NCBI GenBank assembly: GCA_965198325.1
Contig: CBDAPE010000014.1
Coordinates: forward strand, 186,001 to 250,000
DNA: 64,000 nt
Direction: 5' to 3'
Origin: CBDAPE01 sp965198325
GTDB taxonomy: Bacteria; Pseudomonadota; Alphaproteobacteria; UBA828; JAPUJA01
Shown: in pieces, positions 27,372 to 35,855 of the stretch
Position numbering within the stretch: the stretch's first letter is position 1
Layout: every line of letters begins with the position of its first letter
Notes under the pieces: generated by a model
The model's database searches: none
What the model saw: only the letters and a program-made list of their open reading frames with translations
What the model was told of the DNA's origin: nothing
Position numbers and translations under genes: made by a program

Positions 27372-27575
27372 GAAGCCCATTCGGCAGATCAGCAGGCGGC
27401 GTGGGACGAGGCGATGGACTTTCAGAAGCCCGGCCTTAAATTGTGGCTGGGTTTCGTGGGCATCTCCGACGTCCGGGACATCCACGTCGCGCCGGCCATG
27501 GATGAACCCCGGGCGGTCGAGGCGGCGAAGCAGGCGGCGATCGAGCAGGTGCGCGCCGTCGCGGCGGAAATCTGA
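27372..27575 (+). pseudogene. C-terminal remnant of an FMN-dependent azoreductase-like gene
   Basis: Immediately after the IS21 end the frame reads AWDEAMDFQKPGLKLWLGFV, GISDVRDIHVAPAMDEP and ends AIEQVRAVAAEI. The DFQ-P-L---LGF-GI-DV pattern matches the C-terminus of AcpD-type NAD(P)H:quinone/azo reductases (about 200 aa). Only about 65 residues remain; the rest was separated or lost through the IS insertions to the left. The ORF continues leftward into IS21 DNA, which is not genuine coding sequence. Confidence 0.65.
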
Positions 27576-27673
27576 GCCGGGCAACGAGACGATGGGAAAA
27601 TAGACGGGCATCCCGACGAGGCCCCGGTGATGGGGCGGGCCGCCGATGCGCGATTTTGCGAACGGAGACGATT

Positions 27674-28633
27674 ATGGGCGTGATGATCGAGGGCCGGTGG
27701 CAGACCGAGGATAGCTGGTGCGGCCCCGACGGCCGTTACGTGCGGACTGATGCTCCGTTTCGCGACTGGATCACGGCCGACGGCTCGTCGGGCTTCCCGG
27801 CCGAGGCCGGACGTTACCACCTCTACGTCTCGCTCGCCTGTCCCTGGGTTCATCGCACGCTGATCGTCCGGGCGCTCAAGGGCCTCGAAGACAGCCTATC
27901 GCTCTCCGTGGTCGATCCCTTCATGGGTGAGGACGGCTGGGCGTTTCGCGACGGCCCGGGCAACCGCCCCGATAGCGTCAACGGCGCCGAATTTTTGCGC
28001 GACGTCTACCGGCTCGCCAAGCCGGACTATACCGGGCGGGTCAGCGTGCCGGTGTTGTGGGACAAGCAGCGCAGCCTCATCGTGAACAACGAATCCTCTG
28101 AGATCGTCTGCATGTTCAACAGCGCCTTCGACGGGCTGCCGGGCGTCACGGCGATCGACCTCTACCCGGAGGCCCTGCGACCGGAGATCGACAAGGTGAA
28201 CGCGCGGGTCTACGACAGCGTGAACAACGGCGTCTACAAGGCGGGTTTCGCGACCGCGCAAGGCCCTTACGAGGAGGCATTCGACGCGCTCTTCGAAAGC
28301 CTCGACTGGCTGGAAGAACGCCTGGGCCGCCAGCGTTACCTGTGCGGACCGCAGATCACGGAAGCGGACTGGCGGCTGTTTACCACCCTGCTCCGCTTCG
28401 ATCCGGTCTATGTCGGCCATTTCAAGTGCAATCTGCGGCGCGTCGCCGACTATCCGAACCTCTCGGGCTTCCTGCGCGAGCTCTATCAACGGCCGGGCGT
28501 GGCGGCGACCTGCAACCTCAAACATATCAAGCGGCACTATTACGAGAGCCACAGGGCGGTTAACCCGACGGGCATCGTGCCCAAAGGCCCAGTCCTCGGT
28601 CTGGACTCCGTCCCCGGCCGCGACCACCTCTAA
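27674..28633 (+). CDS. Glutathionyl-hydroquinone reductase (Xi-class GST)
   Basis: 319 residues from ATG 27674 with GGAG 6 bases upstream. N-terminal thioredoxin fold with catalytic Cys in YVSLACPWVHRTLIVRALKG (family C-P-W motif), then VPVLWDKQRSLIVNNESSEI (glutathione-binding), and an all-helical C-terminal GST domain with ITEADWRLFTTLLRFDPVY. Enzymes of this class (YqjG/PcpF/Ecm4) reduce glutathionyl-hydroquinones with GSH in the cytoplasm. Full length. Starts just downstream of the azoreductase stump, another quinone-redox gene. Confidence 0.93.
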   Translation: MGVMIEGRWQTEDSWCGPDGRYVRTDAPFRDWITADGSSGFPAEAGRYHLYVSLACPWVHRTLIVRALKGLEDSLSLSVVDPFMGEDGWAFRDGPGNRPDSVNGAEFLRDVYRLAKPDYTGRVSVPVLWDKQRSLIVNNESSEIVCMFNSAFDGLPGVTAIDLYPEALRPEIDKVNARVYDSVNNGVYKAGFATAQGPYEEAFDALFESLDWLEERLGRQRYLCGPQITEADWRLFTTLLRFDPVYVGHFKCNLRRVADYPNLSGFLRELYQRPGVAATCNLKHIKRHYYESHRAVNPTGIVPKGPVLGLDSVPGRDHL

Positions 28634-28746
28634 CACCCGCGCCGAACCGCGAAGCCGCCCCGCTCCGGCAGGCTGGCCAAGCCCGGCGCGCGCCGCTTAT
28701 GATCGGCGCGCCCGTTTAGGCTGACCGATCCCCTGGGAGCGCACCG

Positions 28747-30096
28747 ATGGAGCGCTGGCGCACCGCCCTGGCCGTCTACAAGGACCCGCGGATGCTGCGC
28801 ATCCTGCTGCTGGGGTTCTCGAGCGGCCTTCCGCTATTGCTGACGCTCAGCACGCTGTCCACCTGGCTCGCCACGCTCGGCGTGGGCCTGACGACGATCG
28901 GTCTCTTCGCGCTGGTCGGTCTGCCCTATTCCTTCAAGTTCGTCTGGTCGCCCGTTATGGACGGCGTCCGGCTGCCCGTACTGGGCCCGCTCCTGGGTCA
29001 GCGGCGGAGCTGGGCCGTCGTCACACAAATCGCCCTGATGGGCTCGATGCTCTTCCTCGGCCTGACCGATCCTGCGCACGACCCCCTTCTGACCGCGCTG
29101 GCCGCGCTGCTGGTCGCCTTCTGCTCGGCGAGCCAGGATATTGTGATCGACGCCTACCGGGTCGAGATTCTCCAGACCAAGGAACAGGGTGCGGGCGCCG
29201 CGGCGATCCAGATCGGCTACCGGCTGGGCATGCTGGCGGCGGGCGCTGGCGCGCTGTTCATCGCCGATCATCTGGGCTGGTTCGCTGCCTTCGTCGTCAT
29301 GGCGGGGCTGGTTTCCATTGGGCTCGCAACCATCCTGCTGAGCCCCGAGCCGTCCCGCCCGGTGTCTGATATCGGCCCTGTCCGCCCCGGTGCACCGGCG
29401 GCGGAACGGCTGACCCGATGGATGCGCGCCCATGTCATCGAGCCGTTTGCCGATTTTTCCCGGCGTCAGGGCTGGATTGTCATTCTGCTCTTCATCCTGC
29501 TCTACAAGTTCGGTGACGCCGTGGCAGGCGTCATGGCGAACCCGTTCTATATCGAGATGGGCTTTTCGCTGACCGAGATCGCCAGCGTTTCCAAGATATT
29601 CGGCCTGCTGGCAACGCTCGCCGGCGCGGTGGCTGGCGGCGTCGTTTGCGTGCGCTACGGTCTGTTCAAGGGGTTGCTTGCTTGCGGCGTGCTCCAGATG
29701 CTCTCGAACCTGATGTTCGCGGTGCAGGCCAGCGTCGGTTACGATGTCGGGCTGCTGACCGCAACGATCGGCATCGAGAACTTCTCGGGCGGTATGGGCT
29801 CGGCTGCCTTCGTCGCCTATCTCTCAAGCCTGTGCAACGTCGCCTTTACGGCGACCCAGTACGCGCTGTTCTCGTCCTTTACTGCCTGGGGCCGGACCAT
29901 GTTGTCCTCGTCAGGCGGCTGGTTGGCCGAGAATCTCGACTGGGTGGTCTTCTTCGTGGCGACCACGGCGCTTGCCGTACCGGGTCTCATCCTCCTTCTC
30001 TGGCTCGGCCGGACATACGGGACGAGTGCGGGGTTCGAACCGGCAGTTCAGACCGGGACAAACGGGGCTGCGGGAGATTCCAAGAATTCCGATTGA
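28747..30096 (+). CDS. AmpG-like muropeptide/MFS permease
   Basis: 449 residues with about 12 membrane segments. MFS protein of the AmpG type: LRILLLGFSSGLPLLLTLST at the N-terminus, LVGLPYSFKFVWSPVMDGVR (the family's SFKF-W-P-D motif), and SASQDIVIDAYRVEIL in the fourth/fifth segment region. AmpG imports GlcNAc-anhydroMurNAc muropeptides for cell-wall recycling. No ampD/ampC gene is adjacent, so exact substrate is inferred from the family only. Confidence 0.87.
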   Translation: MERWRTALAVYKDPRMLRILLLGFSSGLPLLLTLSTLSTWLATLGVGLTTIGLFALVGLPYSFKFVWSPVMDGVRLPVLGPLLGQRRSWAVVTQIALMGSMLFLGLTDPAHDPLLTALAALLVAFCSASQDIVIDAYRVEILQTKEQGAGAAAIQIGYRLGMLAAGAGALFIADHLGWFAAFVVMAGLVSIGLATILLSPEPSRPVSDIGPVRPGAPAAERLTRWMRAHVIEPFADFSRRQGWIVILLFILLYKFGDAVAGVMANPFYIEMGFSLTEIASVSKIFGLLATLAGAVAGGVVCVRYGLFKGLLACGVLQMLSNLMFAVQASVGYDVGLLTATIGIENFSGGMGSAAFVAYLSSLCNVAFTATQYALFSSFTAWGRTMLSSSGGWLAENLDWVVFFVATTALAVPGLILLLWLGRTYGTSAGFEPAVQTGTNGAAGDSKNSD

Positions 30097-30202
30097 CTTT
30101 GAGCCGGGCCTGCGTTGAATTCCCGGCGAGAAGTCACGTTTGTCCGGGCCGTGTGCGCGGGCGGTACGGAAAGCCACAAGACAGGTCAGGGGAGATGTGA
30201 GA

Positions 30203-31318
30203 ATGCTTATCGGCGTTCCCAAGGAAATCAAAGTGCATGAATACCGAGTCGGGCTGACGCCGGCGAATGCCGGCGAGCTGGTCCGGCGCGGCCACGACGT
30301 CGTGATCGAGAACAACGCAGGTCACGAAATCGGCTTCGACAACGAGGATTATGTCGCCGCGGGCGCCCGGATCATCGATGCCGCGGAAGAGATCTTCGGG
30401 ACGGCCGAGATGGTGATCAAGGTCAAGGAGCCCCAGGCGAACGAGCGTGCGATGCTGCGCGATGGCCAGGTACTTTACACCTACCTCCATCTGGCGCCCG
30501 ACCCCGAGCAGACCAAGGATCTGGTCGACTCCGGCTGCATCGCCATCGCCTACGAAACGGTGACCGACGATTACGGCCGTCTGCCTCTGCTGGCGCCGAT
30601 GAGCGAGGTGGCCGGTCGCATGGCCGCCCATGTCGGGGGACATTGTCTGGAGAAAGCCCAGGGCGGACGCGGCGTTCTGATGGGCGGCGTGCCGGGCGTC
30701 GCGCCTGCCAACGTCGTGGTTATCGGCGGCGGCGTGGTCGGCACCAACGCGCTCCAGATGTGCGTCGGCATGGGTGCGCGCGTGACCGTGCTCGACAACA
30801 ACCAGAAGCGGCTCGAAGAACTCGATTTCCGCTATGGCGGCGAACTCAACACGATCTTCTCGACCGGCGCGGCGCTCGACGAATATGTCCTCGCGGCCGA
30901 TCTGGTGGTCGGCGCAGTGTTGATTCCCGGCGCCGCGGCGCCGAAGCTCGTGACCCGAGACATGATCTCACGGATGCAGCGTGGTTCAGTTCTCGTGGAC
31001 GTTGCGATCGACCAGGGCGGCTGCTTCGAAACTAGCAAGGCGACTACCCATTCGGAGCCGACATATGTCGTCGATGGTGTTATTCACTATTGTGTCGCCA
31101 ACATGCCGGGTGGCGTGGCCCGCACGTCGACCATGGCGCTCAACAACGCCACTTTGCGCCACGCGGTTGCCTTGGCGGATAAGGGCTACCATCAGGCGAT
31201 GATGGACGACCCGCATCTCAAGAACGGGCTCAACGTCTTCCAGGGCAAGGTCACCTACGAGGCGGTCGCACGGGATCTGGGCTACGACTATCACCCACCG
31301 GAGTCGGTCTGGGGCTAA
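30203..31318 (+). CDS. ald: Alanine dehydrogenase
   Basis: 371 residues from ATG 30203 preceded by GGGGAG. Family hallmarks: MLIGVPKEIKVHEYRVGLTP at the start, VKVKEPQ-type lysine segment (here MVIKVKEPQANE), active-site His in YTYLHLAPD, NAD site VVVIGGGVVGTNALQMCVGM, and DVAIDQGGCFETSKATTHS with VANMPGGVARTSTMALNNAT. It interconverts L-alanine and pyruvate plus ammonia with NAD. Length matches the family (about 370). Single gene with terminator at 31351. Confidence 0.97.
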   Translation: MLIGVPKEIKVHEYRVGLTPANAGELVRRGHDVVIENNAGHEIGFDNEDYVAAGARIIDAAEEIFGTAEMVIKVKEPQANERAMLRDGQVLYTYLHLAPDPEQTKDLVDSGCIAIAYETVTDDYGRLPLLAPMSEVAGRMAAHVGGHCLEKAQGGRGVLMGGVPGVAPANVVVIGGGVVGTNALQMCVGMGARVTVLDNNQKRLEELDFRYGGELNTIFSTGAALDEYVLAADLVVGAVLIPGAAAPKLVTRDMISRMQRGSVLVDVAIDQGGCFETSKATTHSEPTYVVDGVIHYCVANMPGGVARTSTMALNNATLRHAVALADKGYHQAMMDDPHLKNGLNVFQGKVTYEAVARDLGYDYHPPESVWG

Positions 31319-31350
31319 TCAGCCCGGCGTCGTGGGCGACCCAAAGGAAA

Positions 31351-31378
31351 GGGCGGTCCCGCCGGGACCGCCCTGTCT
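31351..31378 (+). terminator. Terminator after ald
   Basis: A perfect 10-bp stem GGGCGGTCCC / GGGACCGCCC (31351-31360, 31364-31373) with a 3-base loop and TGTCT tail. It sits between convergent genes and could serve both. Confidence 0.8.
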
Positions 31379-31402
31379 CGCATCCGGTTGGCGAAATCCC
31401 GC

Positions 31403-32671
31403 CTAAAACTCGTCGCCCGGCATTTCGTCTTCCTGTCCGAATAATCTGGCCATCAGGCCGCCCTTCTTCCGTTTCTCGGCCTTGGGCGGGCCGGGGATGG
31501 GCTGGGGCTTCGGCGCTGGCGTTGCCACCGGGGGCTCCGATGATGCTGCGATTTCGGGCGTCGCGTCTTCCCGGCCAAACAACCTGGCCATCAGGCCGGA
31601 GGGTTTCTTCCGCTTAGACTCCACAAGAACTGCGGGCGCCGCGACCGCCGGACCCGGTGTCGCGGGTTGGGGCTGGGGCGCCGGTGTTGCCATCGAGGGC
31701 TCCGGTGCCGCCGCGAATTCGGGGTCCGCATCCTCTTGGCCGACCGTCTTGGCCATCGGGCCACTTTCCGGCTCTCTCTCGGGCTCCGTCTGAGCCGCGC
31801 GCGGCGTGTCCGCCGACCCGGGCGGCGCGGATTGGGGCTGCGGCCGCAATGCGACCGGTTCGGGCTGTGGCGCCGCGCTTGCCGCTTGAGGCTCGGGTGC
31901 CGACGACGCCGGTTGGGTCTCGGCCATCGGCTCCGGCTGCGCGGGCGCTGCCGCTGGCGCTACGGCCATTCCGCCGGCGACGGCCATGGCCGGATCTTCA
32001 GCGACCCGCTTGGTATTCTCGATTGCCCGCTTGTTAAGGGTATCGACGTCGAATTTCTTAATCGCCGGTTTCTGCTTTGCAGGTCCGCACAGCGCCTGTT
32101 CGGGCGCTGTGGCGGGCTGCGGCCGCGGCATCTCTGCGCCAGGTGGCGGTGGCGGCGTCATGGGTTGAGGCTCGGCGCCGGGCGGCTGGGCCTCGGCCGT
32201 GGGCGCGGTGGGCTGGCTGGGTTGGGTACCGGGCGCCGCTTCGGGAGCGGGCGCCGTTTGCGCGCCGGGCGGCGGCGGCGGGGTATAGGCCGGCGGCGGG
32301 GTATAACCCGGCGGCATCATTCCCGGCTGCTGTCCGTAGCCATACGGCGACGGCTGCTGATAGGCGGGCGCACCGTATCCCGGTTGCGGCGGATAGGGCG
32401 CGCCGTAAACCGGCTGCTGGGGTTGCGGGCCCGGCTGGGCCGGATAGGGTATCGGGGCTTCCTGGACCGGCGCAGGCAGCGCCCGGTTGACTACGTTGGC
32501 CATCATGTCGAGCACGTTCGTCAGCTTGTTCTCATTCGCCTTCGACCGTTCCGCGAGATTGTGCATGATGAGAAGCATGCTGCGCTCGCGCCGATCACGC
32601 GCTTCAAAGTCGTTCGCGAGGTCAGCCAGCGCCTGGCTCCGCTTGTCGATCTCGGCGACCTTCTCACTCAC
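31403..32671 (-). CDS. Proline-rich, low-complexity protein with coiled-coil N-terminus
   Basis: 422 residues, GTG start at 32671 overlapping the upstream stop. Residues 1-65 are charged and helical (VAEIDKRSQALADLANDFEA ... ANENKLTNVLDMMANVVNRA). Residues about 66-200 are Pro/Gly/Tyr/Gln-rich (PQPGYGAPAYQQPSPYGYGQ). A conserved-looking island KPAIKKFDVDTLNKRAIENT (about 205-225) is followed by more Pro/Ala/Glu linkers. The C-terminal end holds two copies of K(K)-(P/K)-(S/G)GLMARLFG-(R/Q)ED. No signal peptide, so cytoplasmic or polar-scaffold location is likely. No database family recognised; I infer a partner of the preceding gene. Confidence 0.7.
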   Translation of the reverse strand: MSEKVAEIDKRSQALADLANDFEARDRRERSMLLIMHNLAERSKANENKLTNVLDMMANVVNRALPAPVQEAPIPYPAQPGPQPQQPVYGAPYPPQPGYGAPAYQQPSPYGYGQQPGMMPPGYTPPPAYTPPPPPGAQTAPAPEAAPGTQPSQPTAPTAEAQPPGAEPQPMTPPPPPGAEMPRPQPATAPEQALCGPAKQKPAIKKFDVDTLNKRAIENTKRVAEDPAMAVAGGMAVAPAAAPAQPEPMAETQPASSAPEPQAASAAPQPEPVALRPQPQSAPPGSADTPRAAQTEPEREPESGPMAKTVGQEDADPEFAAAPEPSMATPAPQPQPATPGPAVAAPAVLVESKRKKPSGLMARLFGREDATPEIAASSEPPVATPAPKPQPIPGPPKAEKRKKGGLMARLFGQEDEMPGDEF

Positions 32672-32969
32672 CGATCTCTTCGATCACCTGCGTGTCTCGG
32701 CGCTCGAGATCGTTCGAATCGACGAGTGCATGGGTCTGCTGTGACTGCGATTCGGGGGCTGCCGAGGCCATCGTCTTGAGCTGGATAATGTCTTCTGAAC
32801 CTGTCTCGGGCGCCGGCATGGCGGGCTCCGGAGAGGGCGCCGGCTGAGGCTGGCCGCGACCGCTACCGAGTTCTTCATTGGCGGCTGCCGTGAGCGCGCT
32901 GTCGACCCATTCGCCGATCGTCATGCGACGCCGCTGGGCAGCCTTCGCGGCTTTCGCGCGGGCCTCCAA
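32664..32969 (-). CDS. Small protein with PodJL-like N-terminal motif
   Basis: 101 residues from TTG 32969 (AGGGG upstream; the frame is closed by a stop shortly before). N-terminus EARAKAAKAAQRRRMTIGEW-(V)-DSAL resembles the ARxAAxxAAxxxGMTxGEWL motif at the start of alphaproteobacterial polar localisation proteins such as PodJ-like factors. The remainder is Pro/Gln/Ser-rich. The last codons overlap the downstream GTG start by 8 bases, so the two are co-translated. Function unknown; a role in polar or division-site organisation is speculation from the motif. Confidence 0.62.
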   Translation of the reverse strand: MEARAKAAKAAQRRRMTIGEWVDSALTAAANEELGSGRGQPQPAPSPEPAMPAPETGSEDIIQLKTMASAAPESQSQQTHALVDSNDLERRDTQVIEEIGE

Positions 32970-33227
32970 AGAGACGCCCCTGATCGACTAGGGGGAAGGG
33001 AGTTTTTGTTTGTTTGACATCTGTCTTACTTGCCTCTGGTACCGAGTCTCGGGTTCTCAAATCCGGGGGCGTGGCTTTTAGCCCCCCGAGGTAAAATCCG
33101 ACTCCTCGGTGAGGCTTTCAATGGAGAACGATCCGTTCCCCCGGGTCTGTCGCGACCCCTCATCAAACCAATTTCCAGTTCTCGCGGTCATCGATTTAAG
33201 AGCGGTCCCTACGATCTGTCTTCCACG

Positions 33228-33448
33228 TGTCATACAGCCCGATCAGGGCTCGAATCCGACGCGGTCATACAGAGCGTCATCAACGCCGAAAATTGTAGGA
33301 CAAAACGCCAATTTGTCACCTGATCCTCGAAATAGGAAAATCAATTGTAACATAAGTCATTGTAAATATTAGTGCATTTCTGTGTATGACAGAGCTAACC
33401 CTGTAGGACTAGCAGGCGCCCCTGTATGACGAAATTTGTCATACAGGG
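33228..33448. promoter_or_regulatory. Five copies of a TGTCATACAG-type motif upstream of the proline-rich operon
   Basis: TGTCATACAG at 33228-33237, GGTCATACAG at 33263-33272, and its inverse TGTATGACAG at 33383-33392. A perfect palindrome CCCTGTATGAC-N7-GTCATACAGGG is at 33420-33448. The surrounding 500 bases (32970-33472) are AT-rich with no gene. The arrangement looks like a multi-site operator for the minus-strand operon at 32969; the 33420-33448 hairpin could also end transcription of phoB, although it has no T-run. Confidence 0.6.
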
Positions 33449-33472
33449 ACCGACAGGCATTTGGGGAGGGTG

Positions 33473-34183
33473 TTAGGAGGCGATTGACTCGGCGGTCATA
33501 TCGAAGGCGTATCCGACCGCCCGGACGGTGCGAATCGGGTCTGGCCGGCCGGATGCATTAAGCGCCTTGCGCAGCCGCCTGACAGAGACGTCGACGGTCC
33601 GCGGATCGACAAAAATGTCGGAGCCCCAGACGGCGTCGAGCAGTTGCTCGCGGGAGAACACGCGGCCCGGATGTTTGAGGAAATGACGAAGCAGACGGAA
33701 CTCCGTGGGACCCAGATGAATGAGCTCGCCGTCACGACTCACCCGATGCTGCGCGAGGTCCAGAATGACATCGCCGGCGGCCAGAGTCTCCTCGGCCAGG
33801 GCGGGCCGGATTCGCCGAAACACGGCATGGATCCGGGCGATCAGTTCGCTCGGCGAAAAGGGTTTCGGGACGTAGTCGTCGGCGCCCACTTCGAGGCCCC
33901 GGATCCGGTCGGTCTCCTCGCTCCGGGCGGTCAGCATGATGATGGGCAGATTGCGGGTCGCAGGTGAGCGGCGGAGCTGCCGGCAAATCTCGATGCCGGA
34001 GATCGACGGCAGCATCCAGTCGAGCAGGACGAGGTCGGGAACGCGCTCGGCGATCATCGTCAGGGCCTCTTCGCCGTCGAGCGCCGCGCCGACCTCGAAA
34101 TCGGATTGTTCGAGGTTATAGCGCAGCAAGGTGACGAGGGCGGCCTCGTCCTCGACGACGAGGATGTAGGGGGCCGGGTTCAC
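33473..34183 (-). CDS. phoB: Phosphate regulon response regulator PhoB
   Basis: 236 residues, GTG start overlapping the phoU stop (GTGA). Receiver domain with acidic pocket VVEDEAAL, phosphorylation site LVLLDWMLP (Asp about 55), Thr in IIMLTARSE and Lys in VPKPFSPSEL. Winged-helix OmpR-type output domain with HLGPTEFRLLRHFLKHPGR and RTVDVSVRRLRKAL. Activated by PhoR under phosphate limitation, it binds Pho boxes such as those at 39751 and 41611. Last gene of the pst-phoU-phoB operon. Confidence 0.97.
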   Translation of the reverse strand: MNPAPYILVVEDEAALVTLLRYNLEQSDFEVGAALDGEEALTMIAERVPDLVLLDWMLPSISGIEICRQLRRSPATRNLPIIMLTARSEETDRIRGLEVGADDYVPKPFSPSELIARIHAVFRRIRPALAEETLAAGDVILDLAQHRVSRDGELIHLGPTEFRLLRHFLKHPGRVFSREQLLDAVWGSDIFVDPRTVDVSVRRLRKALNASGRPDPIRTVRAVGYAFDMTAESIAS

Positions 34184-34917
34184 GAATCGTGTCCATCGGA
34201 TGTCTGAACCGGCTCGGCCGGGAACGTCGAGGTGATGTCGGCCTTCGCCCGATCGCCGAGGGAGCGGGACCCGGTGACCAGGAAATGGATCATCTCGGCA
34301 ACGTTGGTCACGTGATCGCCGATCCGTTCGATGTTTTTGGCGACGAAGAGAAGGTGTGTACAGGGCGTGATGTGGCGGGGATCTTCCATCATGTAGGTCA
34401 GTAGCTCGCGGAATAGGCTGTTGTAGATCTCGTCGAGCTCCTCGTCGCGCTGCCAGACGGCGGTTGCCTTGTCGGTATCGAGCTCGATATAGGCATCGAG
34501 CACGGCCTTGATCATGCCTTGCGCGAATTCACCCATGCGCGGGGTAATCGTATAGACCGGACGAACCGGGCTCATCTGGTTCATCGCGACGGCACGCTTG
34601 GCGATATTTGCCGCATAGTCGCCAATCCGCTCCAGATCGCTCGAAATCTTGAGCGCCGCCGTTGCCGTGCGCAGGTCGATTGCCATGGGCTGGCGGAGCG
34701 CCAAGAGTCGCATGCCGCGCTGATCGACCTCGTCTTCAAGCTCGTCGACCCGGTCGTCGTCCTCGATCGTCTGCACCGCGAGCTCCGTATCGCGCCGCAC
34801 GAGGGCCTGGATCGCGTTCGCGAGCTGGGCCTCCACGGCGCCGCCCATGCGGACGATCGTATTCGAGAGCTGATCGAGCTCATCGTCGTAGGCCTTGACT
34901 GTATGTTCCTGGGCCAT
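34180..34917 (-). CDS. phoU: Phosphate signalling protein PhoU
   Basis: 245 residues, two PhoU three-helix repeats with metal-binding E/D-x3-D motifs (DDELDQLSNTIVRMGGAVEA ... VDELEDEVDQRGMRLLALRQ; second copy around AVWQRDEELDEIYNSLFREL). Family RQP-A-DLR signature present (LRQPMAIDLRTATAALKISS). It links the Pst transporter to PhoR and keeps the regulon off in high phosphate. GGAGG precedes the start; 31 bases after pstB. Confidence 0.97.
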   Translation of the reverse strand: MAQEHTVKAYDDELDQLSNTIVRMGGAVEAQLANAIQALVRRDTELAVQTIEDDDRVDELEDEVDQRGMRLLALRQPMAIDLRTATAALKISSDLERIGDYAANIAKRAVAMNQMSPVRPVYTITPRMGEFAQGMIKAVLDAYIELDTDKATAVWQRDEELDEIYNSLFRELLTYMMEDPRHITPCTHLLFVAKNIERIGDHVTNVAEMIHFLVTGSRSLGDRAKADITSTFPAEPVQTSDGHDS

Positions 34918-34948
34918 CAGGCCGTCCTCCGCTTCATAGCCGCCCGGC

Positions 34949-35806
34949 CTAGCCGAACCGGCCAGTGATATAGTCTTGGGTCTTTTCCCGGTTCGGGCTG
35001 GTAAAAATCGTTTCCGTATCGTCGTATTCGATCAGGTCACCCAAATGGAAAAAGGCCGCCTTCTGGGAAACCCTTGCCGCCTGTTGCATGTTATGGGTGA
35101 CAATCACGATGGTGAACCGCTCTCTCAGCTCATCGATCAGCTCCTCGACGCGGGCCGTTGCGATCGGATCGAGGGCCGAACAGGGCTCATCCATCAAAAT
35201 CACCTCAGGGCTCACGGCGATCGCGCGGGCGATACACAGCCGCTGTTGTTGCCCACCTGATAGGCTCGTCCCCGGCTCGCCCAGGCGATCCACGACCTCG
35301 TCGAACAGTCCGGCCCGCTTCAAGCTCGCCTCGACGATCTCATCCAGCTCGCTCTTGCTCGCCGCCAGGCCGTGGATGCGGGGGCCGTAGGCAACGTTGT
35401 CATAAATAGATTTAGGGAACGGGTTGGGCTTTTGGAAGACCATGCCGATCCGCGCCCGAAGTTGCACAACGTCGACCACGTTATCGTAGATATCTGCGCC
35501 GTCCAGCCGCACTGTGCCCGCGACCCGGCAGCCCTCGATGGTATCGTTCATCCTGTTGAGGCAGCGCAGGAAGGTTGACTTGCCGCAGCCGGAAGGACCG
35601 ATCAGGGCGGTGACCATGTTCGTGTGGATATCGAGGTCGATCCCGAAGAGAACCTGGGCGCCAGTGTAGAAAACATCGACGCCACGGCTCGACATCTTGA
35701 CGATCGACGGGTCCCCGAGTTGTTCCCCGGCGATGGCGTCCACGTTGTCCTGAGGAGGGATTTCGACCACGGTTGAACCCTTCGAGGCAGCGAGCGTGCC
35801 AACCAT
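34949..35806 (-). CDS. pstB: Phosphate ABC transporter ATPase PstB
   Basis: 285 residues. ABC ATPase: Walker A GPSGCGKST (about residue 91-99), Q-loop MVFQKPNPFPKSIYDN (family hallmark), signature LSGGQQQRL, Walker B VILMDEPCSALD, H-loop IVIVTHNMQQA. The ATG at 35806 has no Shine-Dalgarno of its own; a strong GGAGG lies before an earlier in-frame ATG (35827) that is followed by an amber codon (see the leader entry). Confidence 0.97.
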   Translation of the reverse strand: MVGTLAASKGSTVVEIPPQDNVDAIAGEQLGDPSIVKMSSRGVDVFYTGAQVLFGIDLDIHTNMVTALIGPSGCGKSTFLRCLNRMNDTIEGCRVAGTVRLDGADIYDNVVDVVQLRARIGMVFQKPNPFPKSIYDNVAYGPRIHGLAASKSELDEIVEASLKRAGLFDEVVDRLGEPGTSLSGGQQQRLCIARAIAVSPEVILMDEPCSALDPIATARVEELIDELRERFTIVIVTHNMQQAARVSQKAAFFHLGDLIEYDDTETIFTSPNREKTQDYITGRFG

Positions 35807-35809
35807 CGG

Positions 35810-35827
35810 CTAACTCAGCTTGGACAT
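35810..35827 (-). promoter_or_regulatory. Five-codon leader ORF (MSKLS-stop) directly before pstB
   Basis: GGAGG-7 nt-ATG TCC AAG CTG AGT TAG, then CCG, then the pstB ATG in the same frame. Either CAG (Gln) mutated to TAG in the original pstB N-terminus and translation now reinitiates 3 bases later, or it is a genuine minigene that couples pstB translation to initiation here. Confidence 0.6.
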
Positions 35828-35855
35828 CGTTTATCCTCCGTTCGACCGGATTTTT

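Noticed and set aside
31667..32779. Arg/Gly-rich plus-strand ORF opposite the proline-rich gene
   Set aside because: Pro codons read backwards give Arg/Gly; the minus strand has coupling overlaps and a coherent protein.
33420..33448. Rho-independent terminator of phoB
   Set aside because: Stem is perfect but lacks a T-run on either strand, and the same half-sites recur nearby, so an operator is preferred.
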